A stretch of 64,000 nucleotides of DNA from Ulota crispa (GCA_963920765.1 OY987251.1:436501-500500), one strand, 5' to 3'. Shown: positions 48,501-61,164, counted from the first letter of the stretch. Translations and numbers: made by a program. The notes: generated by a model from the sequence alone, not told the origin.

Positions 48501-50487
48501 TTGGTGATTTGTTTAAACATTAGAATTGCAAAGGCCACAAATACATCACTTTCTTTAGCAGCTTATATAAATGCTTAAGCTTCAATAAATAAAGGTTTTG
48601 AATATTTTAAGTAAAAATGATTTTCATGTGTAATTACTAATTTTTGTCCCAAAGATTTTTCAAGAAAAAACATAATACTACCATTTATCCAATTGATTTG
48701 AAAATTATATTTTTAAGCCAAAAAGGTTTTAAAATCACAAGACTCAACAAGGAATAGATAATATTGTAGAATGTTTTACTATTATGGTTTTTAATAGCTG
48801 TTTGCAAATGAATTGTTTCATAAGTAACATTGTCAAAAGATAGCAGTTGTCCATCAATAACTTCAAAGTGAATGGCCTACAATTTTTGGACTAGGGAAAT
48901 TTTATGAAGTTTTATAAATAATTCAGTTCATAAAATATACTAAGGTCTCTAAATTTATTACTGCACAAATTTTTAAATTTTTTGGGTTTAATATATTAAC
49001 AATGTAAAACAAAGAATAAAATTCGCATATAATACAAGATCTAAAGATGCTAACAGCGTTATAGAATTCAATTGCACGGTATTTATTGTGGTTGAACTTT
49101 GTCATATTTTTGTTGATTATTGGTATTCTGAAGCTATGATGTGCATTGTTGTTTTTTAAAGCAATCGCTTATTTTGTGTCTTTTTTTCCGCAGAAAGTAC
49201 ACAATTCATTTTTGCATTGATATTTTTTATTTTATTTGATAAAAAGTTTAAAACGAATTTTATCAATGCAATGTCCTTAGCTTCAAACAACTTGGCCTTG
49301 CTTGTAGTTGAAAAACTACCCAAGTAATCAGCATATGGTCATAGCGTTGTCCACGTTTGCTTATCTTATTATCATTTAAATAACTAATTATCACATTTAA
49401 TAACTTGGCTAATCTTTTTGTTTGTTGTAATGGAATCTAGAAGTGAAAGTAATAAATCTTTTACCTTGTTTATAAGCCAAAATAGAATTGGTTTATTAAA
49501 GCTTGTTTGTTCTTGTAGATATTGAATGCTAATTGACAAAAATGGGAAACATATACTAATGCTAAACGCCTATTTTTTTGTAAGTTTCAAATTTTAGGTG
49601 TTGCAAAATGCGTTTTGTCATGCTTTCTAAATGCTTCTTCAAAAACATTTAAAAATACTTCAAAGCTATTAAGTATGGCAGAATTCTTTTTAAAAAGCAG
49701 TGCAAACTAAAAAAGTGCTTGCCTAGATAGCAAGGTTTTCACCAATTCAATACAAGCTGCGTCTGTTAAGTACCAATATGGTTAAAGAAGTATGACAAAT
49801 TATACCTAATTGACAAAATTGCAAAACTTGAAACATGTGCCGCTAAATTTTTCTAAAAGACTTACCTTAGCTTTTTTGGTTTTGCTAAAATTTAAAGCTT
49901 GCAATATAGAACCAAAAAAATTGCTGGCCTGAGTAGCAGGTGCAGGTATTGCAACATAATTTTGATCCATTTTATGTAGCAGTCTTATTTGAAGGTCAAA
50001 GAATTTTGAGTTAAATTCTATGTTCTGTTCGAATATCTTCTTGCATACAATGCTCACGGCCAAAATAATTGATATGATGGCATCTAGCTTTGAATCGTTC
50101 ATAACGCCATTGTTTTCATTTGCCATAGTGATAGCTAGTAAAATACGTATATAAAACTATGTGATCACCAAGAATTGGAACAATGAAAGGAACAAGTTAC
50201 GCATAAATCTAGCTTTACTAAATCAACATATGATCAAATCTCTGAGCTCTTCTTTTGGTCTACTATTAATACAGATGTCAAGATTGAAATTGAACGTAGG
50301 CAAATGGTTTATTTAAGTCCATAAATTTCTGTAATAGAAAAATCTAGAACAAAAATAAGCAACACCATCAACTTAGAAGTGGGTAATCTGCAACCTCCAA
50401 AATATCTTGTAGTTTTTAAATAAAGAGGTAATCCACACTAAATTCAAAAGCAAAGATTTTGATGATATTGAAGCAATCTCGACAAAT

Positions 50488-50895
50488 TGTAAATGATGGA
50501 TTTAGAGCATGAACAATAAAGAGAAAACATGGAAATAAGACCATAATGTGGAGATGTATTCCAATAGAAATCCAAAAATGTATTCTACGGAATAGTGATA
50601 CAAGACAAGACGACAAAAAGCCAAAGCTTGAAGGCCAAAATTTAAGGCGGCAAAATGTTATCAAGATTGAGAAACTCTTCAATCTCAACTCTATTTATAT
50701 TCAAAGATAGAAGTTTGGCTGTCAAGCTTAGAAAGCATCTTGAGAGGCTTCTTCAAGCTTGGAAGTTTCTTGAGAAGTTTTTTTGAGCTTAGAAGGTGCT
50801 TGAGGTTCTTCTACCAGGTAGTAAGCTTTTTCAAAAGCTTTCAATCTAGTATGTTTTAGGTTTTGGTCATGACTAGTCCACTCATGTCCATGTCA
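50488..50895 (-). repeat. 5' LTR of the inner fossil
   Basis: Pairs with 45,094-45,523. It begins TGTAAATGATGG and ends at a CA at 50,895. Confidence 0.7.
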
Positions 50896-53015
50896 CTTAA
50901 TATGTTGTAAAAAAGGCTCCAAAGAAAGACGATTTATTTTTTGTTGTTCATCTCTACGCTAATGTTATGATCAATTCCCGGTCCTTGCAGCAATGGAAGC
51001 TCACTAGCTTTGGAAAAGTCAAATAATGCTAGACAATGTTAGTATTGCTTCGGGAGTTGCTCTTTAGGATTGAGTAGCTTTTTTAGAACAAGTACCTTTT
51101 AATTATTGGCCATAAAGACTGTAATAACCTTCACTATTCCAACTTGGTTCTTTTGTAAATATTCAAGAAAGGTTGAGGTGTTTATTTCTTATAATCAAAG
51201 ACCCGATTTCTTGGTGTTGTTCCAAACTGAGCACCTACCAACAATCAAGCGGCCTTCTTAGCTCCTCACCCTAATTCCGGAGTTGTGAATGTATAACGAC
51301 TTCTTTGTTGGAGCAATTTGGATGTTGTTCCTATTCATCTACCCTTTCTAAAGAATTAAATCATAGCCCATGGTGTTCCAAAATACTATGTAAATTGAAA
51401 TTCCTTATGCCAGCTAATATTGTACCAAAATTTTGTAACCTGTTGCACTAAAATATCTTTTCTATCAATCTCCCAAATGAATTGAGGTGGAATATCAAGG
51501 CACTCAAGCTTAGCTTTCCTAGCAAAACAAAAACTCACAAAAAAATAGCATAAACATCCACTATCAATAAGTGCATCAGAAATGTTTGTTTAGTTAATTA
51601 TTGTATGTACCAAGACAAATGGTGTAATCATAAATTCTTTTTTAAATCCTTCCCATTTTACTTCTTTAGTTAAAACATGATAATACTTCTACTTGTAACT
51701 ATGAGCAGAAGCTAATCAATTTTTTGACCCAAATCTTGACTGACTATCAACCTTTGTTGTGTGTTTTGCTTGCATTGTTGCTAGTTTGGTTTGTGCTTGA
51801 TTGACAAGAACGTGTTCTTTAGAATGCCGTTTGTTGGAAGTTGGCCATGCTAGTCGGTAGAAACATGCATTCATATAACAATTTGTTGCACCGCACCTAA
51901 GGCAACGCCTTTCTTTCTTTTATTTTTCAATCTTCCCAATTCACCCACTTTGCACGTTTGGTCTGTCCTCTATGAGCTGTTGCCAAGCCTACCCGTGTCG
52001 GCTTCTAATCCATCAGATTCCCACCAATGACAGCTGCTAGAGCGGTCAAGGAGCTACTCCGGCCTCTCCTCGTTGTTTGCAAGCCAGGGCTGAAACGTGC
52101 TTTGAAAATGCAGACATCTTCATTCACAAATCTCTCAAATGACAAATCCTGAGAAATGAAAACAATAGATTTTTGTAACTTGACATGCCAACCTTGGGTA
52201 AGTATTGCCTTTTTCATGGAGTTGCCTAGTTTTGCTATTGCCAACAACAATTGCTTGTTGAAGTCCGCATAGAAGTTCCTCACTAAATGCTTTCCGTGCT
52301 TCATTCCTTATAGTTTGTCTAGAGCACTCTCACATTGGTGAGAGTCTTCAAATTGATCGTTTAGGAACCCCCAAAATCTCTCAACATTGACAGTTACCTC
52401 CATAACCAACCAAGGTTGTGTCACTAATGCAGCAATTTTTGTAAGGCAAGAAAATATTTTTCCAACCATCAATCTTTCTATGATATACTAATCAGCGTCA
52501 TACTCCATCTTGTTTGCCATCTGCTACAGAAGAGAGGATAAAATGCACATTTTCCTTCAAATCTCTCAAGATCGAGAAACCTGAGCCTCCTAGCATTTTG
52601 ATGTGCTAGTGGTGCGGGTAGAGGTGCTGCTGTAGCTTGTTGCTGCTTCAACGCCACCAATTTGCTCTTTAATTGTTCTAACTCCAACTTTTGTTGGAGT
52701 TGCTGCATATTGGGCCAATTGCCTTGGGCACTTGGGTCGTGCATGGAGTCTTCCAATTCTTGGACAATACTCAAGCGCTCATCTTTTGATCTATTCACTA
52801 TCTCAATAGCTATTGCTTGTAATACACTCATTGTTTCTTCATCCAAGAGGCCTTGCCATTGCAAATGTCCTTGTAACTCCGCCTCTACATATCCCCCAAA
52901 ATTACCACTAGCCAATAGGTGATTGGCTCTTTGAGCCAAGTTCATTGCAAATTGCTCTTGCTTATGCATAATGTCAATGCTCAACAATTTGTGAGTAAAG
53001 ATGATTAGGTTCAAA

Positions 53016-53295
53016 TGTAAAGAAGCAAGCTTTGAGAGCACATGATACTAAATTACAAATATAAATTCAATGAAGAGCTAAGCATGTGTGAATTGGTTTT
53101 AGTATGCTATGCCAAGGCTAAAGTTAGTATAATTGCAATCTTGCAACTGATTTTATGAGGCATTGGAGCTACTCAGGTACTTCCTCTAGTAATTCCGCTT
53201 CTATGCATGGAAGGATAAAATTAGAAGAGGTAGATGATCAAGTAGTAATCAAAGGTCACCACCAAGATCAGATTCTCAAGTACTAGCTCATTACA
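53016..53295 (-). repeat. 5' LTR of the outer Gypsy fossil
   Basis: Pairs with 41,778-42,057. It begins TGTAAAGAAGCAAGC and ends CTAGCTCATTACA. Confidence 0.9.
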
Positions 53296-54479
53296 TCTGG
53301 ACTCATCTTGAAATTGCTTGGGTGTGTTGCTATAAGGTAGCCGCGCCCATGTTCATGAGTGTCTCCATAACCGGCACCTCTACAATCTTTGAAAATTTGT
53401 GGAAGTAAATAGATGTAATTATAAGGACGTATAATATGTGAACATGAAACTTTAGTGTTGATTATGGACGTAATGGTAGTTTGCTCTTTAAAGAATTCAC
53501 AACTTATTCACACAATATCTAAATAACATATTCAAAAGTGCAAACTCATTATTTTTATGTTGCTAAAAGGATCTTGTAATTTGCTATATGTTTATCAATA
53601 GTCATCATGTTCAAAACCCTTAAACTCATGCTTATGGGTGCAACTACCTAAATGGCACTTGAAGGTCCCAATTTCAACCATCTCAAAGTAACCTAGCATT
53701 TGACATGTGGCAGAATTTGCCTGTGCAAATGGCATTCACTACTCCATTGTGAGTTTAACATTGGGTGGAGTTGCCCTTAAAAGTAGGGTGCAAAAATGGA
53801 GAGGGTCAAAGAAGGGTGTGTCTACTTTACAATTCAAGTCCCAGGGTCTCATGGCTAAGGTTAGATGGCATGCCGTTATGTAGGACCAGGGTACAAAATT
53901 CCATTTGTTTCACTTATTAGAAAATGTGAATCTTTAGAGATTTATTCTCTAAAGAGTGAATTTGGGAAGTTTGAACTCAAATTCTAATTTAGAGACCCTA
54001 ACTCCAATTTGGTCTAAATTGGAGGAGGATACCAGTGATAATACCAAAGTATGGAGCAAATTATTATTCTTATCTTGGTTTGTAAAAACCATGGGGTATT
54101 TGCCTCAGTCTTGCCATACGGCATGTCATCTAGGCTCTTAGTTTCAAGTTATTGCATTTTCTCTTGCCAACGCACAATACCAAGTGTCTTGATTGATATT
54201 TAAATCTTAAGTAAAACCCTTGTATAGGAACAATATTTGAGAAACTTTTTAAACTTCACCAACTAAAATCTGACATTTTTAGTACTCAATCATTTTTTTT
54301 ACCAAACTATGTTGGATATTTACCTATATATTTACATAGTAATATTTTATAGTTAGAATCGTTAGTAAAATTTATTTGATTTTTCTGTCAGCAATTTCAA
54401 AAATTGCAATTGATTTTTTTCTCATTTCCAACGACTGTCTGTGAACTAGCCGCTGGTTTAGCCTGCACATTGAATAAGA
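53296..54479. other. Intergenic DNA upstream of the SAP-domain gene
   Basis: AT-rich, no gene supported. Composition shifts to higher GC near 54.45 kb, where the promoter and leader of the next gene are expected. Confidence 0.5.
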
Positions 54480-55269
54480 ACTAAACAAGATAAATGGATC
54501 TCATCCAATGTTGATAAATAGTAAACGTCCATTGACGTTCCAGCGCCATGGCAAAGATTCGAATTCCTTTGAAAAGGGGCTGGGAGCGGTAACGCCGCCA
54601 TCGCTCGCCATGAAAGCGTTGGCTTTGCGTCCTGCATTCCCATCTGAGCACTCTCCACAAAAGCTCGCACCTTCACAGGCTTTGTCACTCGCAAGTCTGA
54701 CACTCCTCCAATTCATCATTTCGCAGAAGAGCGTGCAGATCGCTCTCCTCAATACAAAGTTCCAGTGCGGAAGATCGATCAAGGTTCGTGATCTGCAACA
54801 CCTGATCGTAGTATTTCATACTCTGCAACTTAGTTCAGGGTTCCCTTACCGGTCTCTTGCTTTGATAGGGAGGATCGTGCCACCGAAGATGTTTAAATTT
54901 GGCTTACCCGATTGGTAGGCTTTCCTCGAAGCTGCAGTTACTGCTTGTGCTGGGAATGTCGCTGCGTGCTTAAGTCTTTGAATTTAGCATTTGGTTGAGG
55001 CGTAAATGTTGCAATTATTATTTTTGGATTCTTTTGACACCTACAATGCACTTCCTGGAAGTTCACAGTTTTTGTTGAAATCTGGCTATATGTTCGCGTT
55101 TTCTTCCTTTACTTTCCTGTAAACCTTGCAGCTATTTTGCAAAGTCTGGCGATGTTCAGCTCAGGAAAGAAAGAACGGCTGCATTTCTGATTTCCATGGA
55201 GCATTAATATTCCCCTGTTTTGATTGTGATCCTCGTGTAGTTTTGTGAAGCTGTTGAAATCGATTTCCT
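54480..55269 (+). promoter_or_regulatory. Likely promoter and 5' leader of the SAP-domain gene
   Basis: The GC-richer sequence with little repeat content directly precedes the first coding exon. It contains an open frame at 54,508-54,918 that does not join the gene in frame and shows no domain, so I read it as untranslated leader, perhaps with an upstream frame or a leader intron. No specific core-promoter motif can be assigned with confidence. Confidence 0.4.
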
Positions 55270-57579
55270 ATGGTTTCGATCAGCGAAGACACGGTCGTCG
55301 ACCTCCCTTACAATGAATTGTTGCAAATTCCTCGTAAGGAAAAGGGAATAACGTGGAACAACCTCCCCGTGTGTGTGTTTTTGAACTTTTGAAGAACGTA
55401 GGTCGGAATCTGGTATAATCTGTGGGCGTTCTTCAGGGCGGGGAACCGATGGGTGAAACGGCGGTATCGTCGAGGAGCGTGCGAAGGTTACCCAGGCTTG
55501 TTGAGGAGCAGGTCAAGGATCCTGCGAAGGTAGTAAATGCCGACGATGAAACGAAAGAAGCGGCGGAGAGGAGGGCATCGAAGAGAGGCCAGAGTGTGAC
55601 GAGTAGTAAGCGTAAAGGAAAGCAGGCCGAGGAAGAAGTACTGACGAGGGAGTTGATGGGCACCGATATGGTGGACGCCGTGTCGCTTGAACTCGGATCG
55701 CTTGAGTTGAACGACGACTGCAACGGGAATTCACGTTCTTCAGGAATTGTCTTGAACGCAGTGCCGCAGGAGTTTGTGGCAAACATGGAGAGGTCTCTCG
55801 CGCGAGGTGACGATGCCGCCGGTGCAAGCAGCAGGTGTGTTCTTGTCCTCTTAAAATTATGCTACACTTAGAACTTAAACTAGCAAGCCTCAGATGAAGA
55901 CTCGTGTGCTTTTTCAGGTTTTCACATCCAACTGATGATTGCAAAACCATGAAATCTGTTGTGAGAGAACCACTGAAGGTAGTGTCTGATGCAAGTGCGT
56001 TGTTTTCTCATTGCGTGGAGTATCGGTGTTTGCTCAGCGGCGAGGGAGACAAAGATGACAGCGTGATGGACCTTGGAAGCGCAGCAGAGCAAGGAGTTAC
56101 AAGCAATGCTCTCAGTCGAACGGATCCAGTACTTTTGGCTGAACTGATGCAAGAAATTCAAAGTGTGTACGTTTGGTTTTGTGTTTTCTAATTTCTATAC
56201 AAAAGTCTCTGTTGAATGTTTGCTTATAACAAAGACTCATAAAACAATTATCTTTGCAGAAGGCGGTGATTGGACAGTGCTCACAAAATGTCATATGCAG
56301 GCATATTTGCGCCACCATGGGCTTCGCATATCTGATAGGAAGGATGTTCTTGTGGATCGTATTCAACTGCACTGGATGTAAGGTTTTTTCTTGCTTTTTG
56401 TGGTAGCCAAACTTTCTCAGTTTATATTGCACCAATTTAGCTAAGCGAGAACCCTTTCGTTTGTGGTCTGCGTATTTTAGAGTAAACAAGGAGCAAGCAG
56501 GAATCATTCACCCGAGATCGTCTTTTACCATCAATTGCAAAGGTAAGAAAACTCCAGCAAAATAGCTCATATTTTTCTGAAGCATACAGCCCATCTTTCC
56601 ATTTCAGTTCTGCCCATGCAAATGTTGTGGGGACTAAAAGAAGACCTGCAATTCTTTTTTTTTGGCAAGGGTGCTATTTTTTCCTCCAAGTGATGATGTT
56701 TCCTCGCAGAAGGCGCACGTCGCGGAGACGCATGTCGCGGAGACATTGTTCTATTCTTGCAAATCGTTTATGATTCGTGAGTCGTTTTTCCTTTTTCGGT
56801 TGGATTTTTGACCTGTCTTGCTTGAAGAGGTTGACATTTGGCAAATTGTTTGATATAGCTTTGAGTTATTTTGTTGTTGAGGCATTTTGCTTTCACGGAT
56901 GAAACTACATGTAGTGGATTCTATTTTTATTAAGAACTCGTTTCAGAAGCTCAACCTCAAACTGGCACTATAATTTGACCTTGACATTGGGGTGGGTATG
57001 ATATGGTTAAATGAAGTGCCAATTGTCCACGCTTGGGAGAGCGTTGGGTTGCTGGTAAGGTTGTGCATGACAGCTATGGTGCCAAAATACGGCAACACAC
57101 GTTTACTGTGAGTAAAAGTTCAAAGTTTCCTTGTGTCACTTCATTGGATTGCAATGTTTTGACATCCTAAGTACTTTGGTGTTGCCCACAATTATTTGTG
57201 TATTAGAATTGTTATTGGGGTAAATCTTTATGGTATTTTGTAATGTGCTAGATTGAGGTCTTGTGGAGCACGGGTATGAAGCCCCTTCGCTTCATGGAAC
57301 AACTTAAAATCAAAGGTCGCAACTTGTATCAGTTTTACACTTGGAGACAGGTGTGAATTCCAACCTCCCTTCATTTTTCTACCATTACAAACTTTTTTGC
57401 TTTTGAAAACTAACAACTTTTTGGCAAGTCATGTACTTACAAGGGTTGCCATGATGTGTATTCTGTGATCACCACTAGAGCAGCCATGGATTGACGAAAA
57501 GGCTAGAAAAGAGGAGTTGACTAAGAAGCATGACCGTGGTAGAGCATCTCAGAAAGGAAAGAAAGATTTTTGGCATTGA
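55270..57579 (+). CDS. SAP-domain protein of the plant C3H62-like family
   Basis: Nine exons with matching phases: 55270-55368, 55437-55834, 55918-56162, 56260-56377, 56481-56542, 56710-56776, 57017-57107, 57252-57350 and 57484-57579. They total 1275 nt, 424 residues plus TGA. The N-terminal third is charged and Lys/Glu-rich (nuclear type). A SAP motif lies at about residues 256-285 (MQAYLRHHGLRISDRKDVLV); SAP helices bind AT-rich DNA or chromatin. Behind it comes a block typical of plant 'zinc finger CCCH 62-like' proteins: ACRGDIVLFLQIVYD, then WVAGKVVHDSYGAKIRQHTF, IEVLWSTGMKPL, LKIKGRNLY and KKHDRG. The CCCH finger that gives the family its name is not visible. The start ATG at 55,270 gives a phase-0 join; ATG 55,449 in exon 2 is an alternative. 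Exon 7 uses a weak acceptor (ATGAAG) and is the least certain. A longer form using 3' sequence near 58.5 kb is possible. Confidence 0.82.
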
Positions 57580-58476
57580 GGAGGTCCGTATTTGCAAAGT
57601 ACTTTGTTCTACCTACTTAGTGTAGTTACTTCACCCAAATTTCAGCTATGTCATTTCTTCTTTGTATTTGTTTATATATCTCCTCCATACTAGAGTTTCC
57701 TTCTTGGAGACTCCTCCCAACATGATCATAATCAAGACTCCCTTTTTTATTCAACTTTGCTTTTGCCGGTCATTTAGTTTTACAAAATTTCCTCTCCTAC
57801 AAAATTTTCACTCTAGTATTGATATTTCTTATTTAACTAAATACATATTAATTTATGTATGTATTTTCTTTCTACGCTCTTGAGCATTTTAAATTTCTCA
57901 ATATTTTGCCTAAACTTTTTCCAAAGTTTAAGCATATCCTCTAATTTGGGCATGTCTCTCAATATTTTATAACCAACTTCTAATGTCTTGCAAGTACCTT
58001 CTAATGTTTTGCAAACCAAACTTTTTAGATTGTTAGTTATGGACTTTGAGATTTTGGGTAGTCTTTATCATACTTATAAAATCACAATGACCTTTTAAAT
58101 ATTACATCTTCAGTCTCTGTGCTATAATTATAATTATAATAAACAAAATAGATGTTGAGGCTGAGGTGATATTAGAGAGGGTGCACATAGTAATATTAAG
58201 CAAGTCACAATTTTTGCTTCTTTTTGCTTCACTTCATTGCTTTTCAAAATTTTGTGATTTTTGGGAAAGCATTGTACTTTCATGGTTTCACTTCTCTTTT
58301 GCTATTACCAAATGATTTGAAATATTTTGGTACATTGAAATGTTTTTGGATTTCACAACAATTCAAGTTATCAATACATGAAAATTTTAATAAAATTCCA
58401 ATAGTGAATATCATTAGTCTACTTTAAAATCTTACTAGTAATAAGTCTCCTTATTGTTGTTGTTGGTTTTCTACAG
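57580..58476. other. 3' flank or last intron of the SAP-domain gene
   Basis: AT-rich sequence after the TGA. It ends at a good acceptor (GGTTTTCTACAG, 58,476), so it may be an intron in an alternative transcript. Confidence 0.45.
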
Positions 58477-58800
58477 AGAATCAGAGGTTATGAATATCTA
58501 GGCCAACTTCAAGAGCGCCTTCAAAAACTGAACACCACACAAACTCATCTTGCAGTATGCCAATGCAAAGTTCCATTCAACAAGTTTTTCAAGAGAAGGT
58601 TTATTTGGGCAATAACAATGTTGTAGCATCCTCTTGTTTATCGCATCTTTTGTAAAAGTTTGTGCAACAACAAAGTGGAGAAGCTCTCATGCAACAACAT
58701 TGTGGTGGTGAGGTTTTTCACTCATCTTTGCTTCCCATATGTCATGTTGCATGCTCCAATAGCAAATGCAAGATAGTCGGTGCCAAATATTGTGTTTAGT
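58477..58800 (+). other. Possible extra 3' exon (Gln-rich) of the SAP-domain gene
   Basis: After the acceptor at 58,476 a frame is open for about 50 codons (RIRGYEYLGQLQERLQKLN). In a second frame, QQVFQEKVYLGNNN, then a stop codon, then VQQQSGEALMQQHCGG, reads as Gln-rich protein. A CTTGCAG at about 58,555 could be an alternative acceptor. Gln-rich tails are plausible for this family, but the two open stretches are in different frames and the link to exon 9 is unproven. It may be a decayed exon or untranslated region. Confidence 0.35.
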
Positions 58801-59281
58801 ATATATGTGTGGATGTGTTGTTATAAGAACGGCTCTTTTTGAGATAGGTGCCCAAAATATTAGTAGCATTTTTCATGCTTAGTGGTAATGACAATGCTTG
58901 AGCAAACATGAATAACTCACTCTCTAGATGGCAATGTACAAACCAAAATAAACAATACTAAGCTGTTTTGACATATTTTGAAGGAACACTTAGTGGTGCT
59001 TGTGTGAGTGGTTTTGTCTTTTTTTTGGCTTACCTTTTGTGTTTTTGAGGGTGATGATACTAGAAAAAGCATTTGGAAAAGGATGATATTGCTTTAGCAG
59101 TGCTTTTAGAAAACATAAGCATTTTTGAGCTTCAGGAAAGATGGTCTCAGGCTTACAAGGGTTTGTTTTAAGAGATTTTTATTTTATTTTTTGACTTTTT
59201 GATTATTTCCAATTGTTGTTATCCTAAATGTGCCTCATAACATTTAATAGCACTCTTGTAACGTGCCCTCCCTCCAAAAGA

Positions 59282-59305
59282 ATGGTGTGGAATATTCCAC
59301 ACCAT
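59282..59305. repeat. Perfect 24-bp palindrome
   Basis: Two 12-bp halves, ATGGTGTGGAAT and ATTCCACACCAT, with no spacer. Confidence 0.95.
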
Positions 59306-59993
59306 CTTTAGCTATGTAGACACTTGGCAAAATTTGTCAAAGAGTTCATGAAAGGGAGGCTCAATTCAATGCACATACGTCAATGTGTGGCTCACACATG
59401 TTACAAAAAATAAAATCTTTTTCCGGAATATCCTGAAATTTTAGGCACCCACTTAGTTCTTTAAGTTGTTCACAAAGCATCATCACAAGGTTCTCAAACA
59501 AGAATTTGAAATGAGTCAAATTACTAGATTATTCCTTAGCTTATATAAAGTAACTAGTGTAATTCCTAATTTAAATAGCGTGAGTATTTTCAAGCAAGTT
59601 TATGCTGTTTTAGCAAGATGGCATTTCAAAGCAACATGAGCAAGGGTAAATCCTTATCCCAAGATATATTAGATAGAATTAGCATCCTCCATGCTTTTCA
59701 AAACTAAAAAGCAAAGACCCATCAAATATTTTGGATCAAGTGTGATTCAATTAAGATGAAGTAGCAATGCTCACAAATATAACAAACATATCCACAAAGC
59801 TTTGAAAATTTGAGAGATTCTTAGCCCTAATACAAGCATAAGAATTATAGAGGGAAGAGGTTAGAAGCTTGAAGTTGGCAATTTTCTTAACGAGGATATA
59901 TGCCTCACATGTATCCATTCCAAACAATCAATCAAACCAATGTTAGTTGAGAGAGGTTGCACCACGTGTCAATATCATATAATGTGTGTGAAT

Positions 59994-60209
59994 GCTTTTG
60001 CAAGGATAATAAGCCATAAAAACATGTAAAGCAACCACTAACTAGAAAATCCTCCAATAATTAGCAAAATACTGAACCTTTGTTGCATATTGCGTGTTAT
60101 TGCTTTCGCAAGGATAGAAAGCAATAAAAAAATATAAAGCAACTAATAAATAGCGAACCCTCCAATAATTAATAAAATACTGAACCTCTGTTGCAGTTGT
60201 GAAAAGCAC
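59994..60209. repeat. 108-bp tandem duplication
   Basis: GCTTTTGCAAGGATA at 59,994 and GCTTTCGCAAGGATA at 60,102. CCTCCAATAATTA follows at 60,051 and 60,159, each 108 bp apart. Confidence 0.88.
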
Positions 60210-61121
60210 AGTAGTTGCCTAAGCCTGCATATGGTACATTCTTATTGCCAGCGTATAAAAAAACGACTTCATACTCCAAGGATCATTGTGTATTATAAGG
60301 AGCCGTAGAATAGCGTGCTGTGTATTGGTGTATAGACACACTTAGAGCACAGACAAGCTAGAGTACTAGCCCGATCAACAAGTAAACTTTGCACATGAAG
60401 GCTATGCACAATGTGTGAGCAGGTGGACAAAAGAGACAGAGTTGAAAATTAGCAAAGAGGCTGAGATTAGCAAAAAGTTGCAAAGATTAGCTCTTGTGAG
60501 AGTGAACTTTTGCCGAGTAAAATTCAAAATCCACTTGGTCATGTATAGAAACCCCAGGTGATTAAAACAACATACATAACCCTAACTGCAGCCAGGCTTA
60601 TACACTTGGAGGTTTAAAAAAAGAGATTTGTGCAAATATACGTCAGATTAGTAAAAAAACAAAAGTAGACAAAATTACTGTTAGCCTGATTTTTTTTTAT
60701 AAAAAAAGTAATTTAACTTTTGCAATGAAGCCGTAAGGTCACGTGTCTTGCTCATGGAGCAGAAACTATAAACTCTTGCCCTAGTTAGAAATTTGTCACT
60801 CATCAATTATTATGCGAGATGAACTATGTCATTACTCAAGTATATTACCTTCTCTATGCTACAAGTTCATATAGCAAGTATAGATACACAAGAAGAACCA
60901 TTATTAATTCTTCTATGTTTTGGCATGGCATTAAAGCTGTGTTCAAGTTGTACAAAGAGATAGTATATCATCTCTATCTATGAGAAGATAAAACCTTTTA
61001 AAAATGGCAATAAGAAGCTTTCACCAGTATTCAACCACTGAATTTGTCTATAGACTATCTCCATTACTGGCAATTGCCAAGAGTTAGGAGACTAACACTT
61101 GTATCGGAATCATGAAAATTT

Positions 61122-61164
61122 AATAATAATAATAATAATAATAAGATTTTTTTTTTTTTTTTTT
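61122..61164. repeat. (AAT)n followed by poly-T
   Basis: Seven AAT units directly followed by AAGA and about 20 T residues. Confidence 0.95.

Larger units (their letters stand above)
45094..50895 (-). mobile_element. Inner LTR retrotransposon fossil (Gypsy-like) nested in the outer one
   Basis: Two related segments, 45,094-45,523 and 50,488-50,895, act as LTRs (shared words ATCCAAAAATGTATTC, CCAAAGCTTGAA and GCGGCAAAATG). The flanks are TTTAA and CTTAA, a near-match 5-bp duplication. A purine tract lies next to the low-coordinate LTR, so the element is on the minus strand. Gag-like sequence is at 49.8-50.1 kb, RNase H-like at about 47.3-47.5 kb and integrase-like at about 46.06-46.25 kb. Coding parts are heavily decayed. 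LTR identity by eye is only about 70%, with indels. Confidence 0.75.
41778..53295 (-). mobile_element. Ty3/Gypsy LTR retrotransposon fossil (outer), split by another LTR element
   Basis: Two 280-bp LTRs (41,778-42,057 and 53,016-53,295), both TG...CA on the plus strand, are flanked by TCTAG and TCTGG, a near-match 5-bp target duplication. A purine-rich tract lies just inside the low-coordinate LTR, which sets the orientation as minus. Recognisable parts run from high to low coordinates: gag (52.5-53.0 kb), a zinc-knuckle-like stretch (about 51.9 kb), reverse transcriptase with its thumb (44.3-45.1 kb), integrase core (about 42.9-43.0 kb) and integrase tail (about 42.5-42.7 kb). The pol-before-integrase order is that of Ty3/Gypsy. 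The element is clearly broken, with many interruptions. A second LTR element is inserted near the start of its reverse transcriptase. LTR identity by eye is about 85%, so it is moderately old. Confidence 0.88.

Noticed and set aside
54508-54918. 136-codon open frame before the SAP-domain gene
   Set aside because: No domain, no splice join in frame to the gene; more likely leader sequence.
55433-55950. Antisense open frames over exons 2 and 3 of the SAP-domain gene
   Set aside because: Shadows of GC-rich coding sequence; the plus-strand frame has the domain and splice evidence.
61122-61164. (AAT)n plus poly-T considered as the tail of a reverse-strand LINE or SINE
   Set aside because: No element body or target duplication could be recognised next to it.
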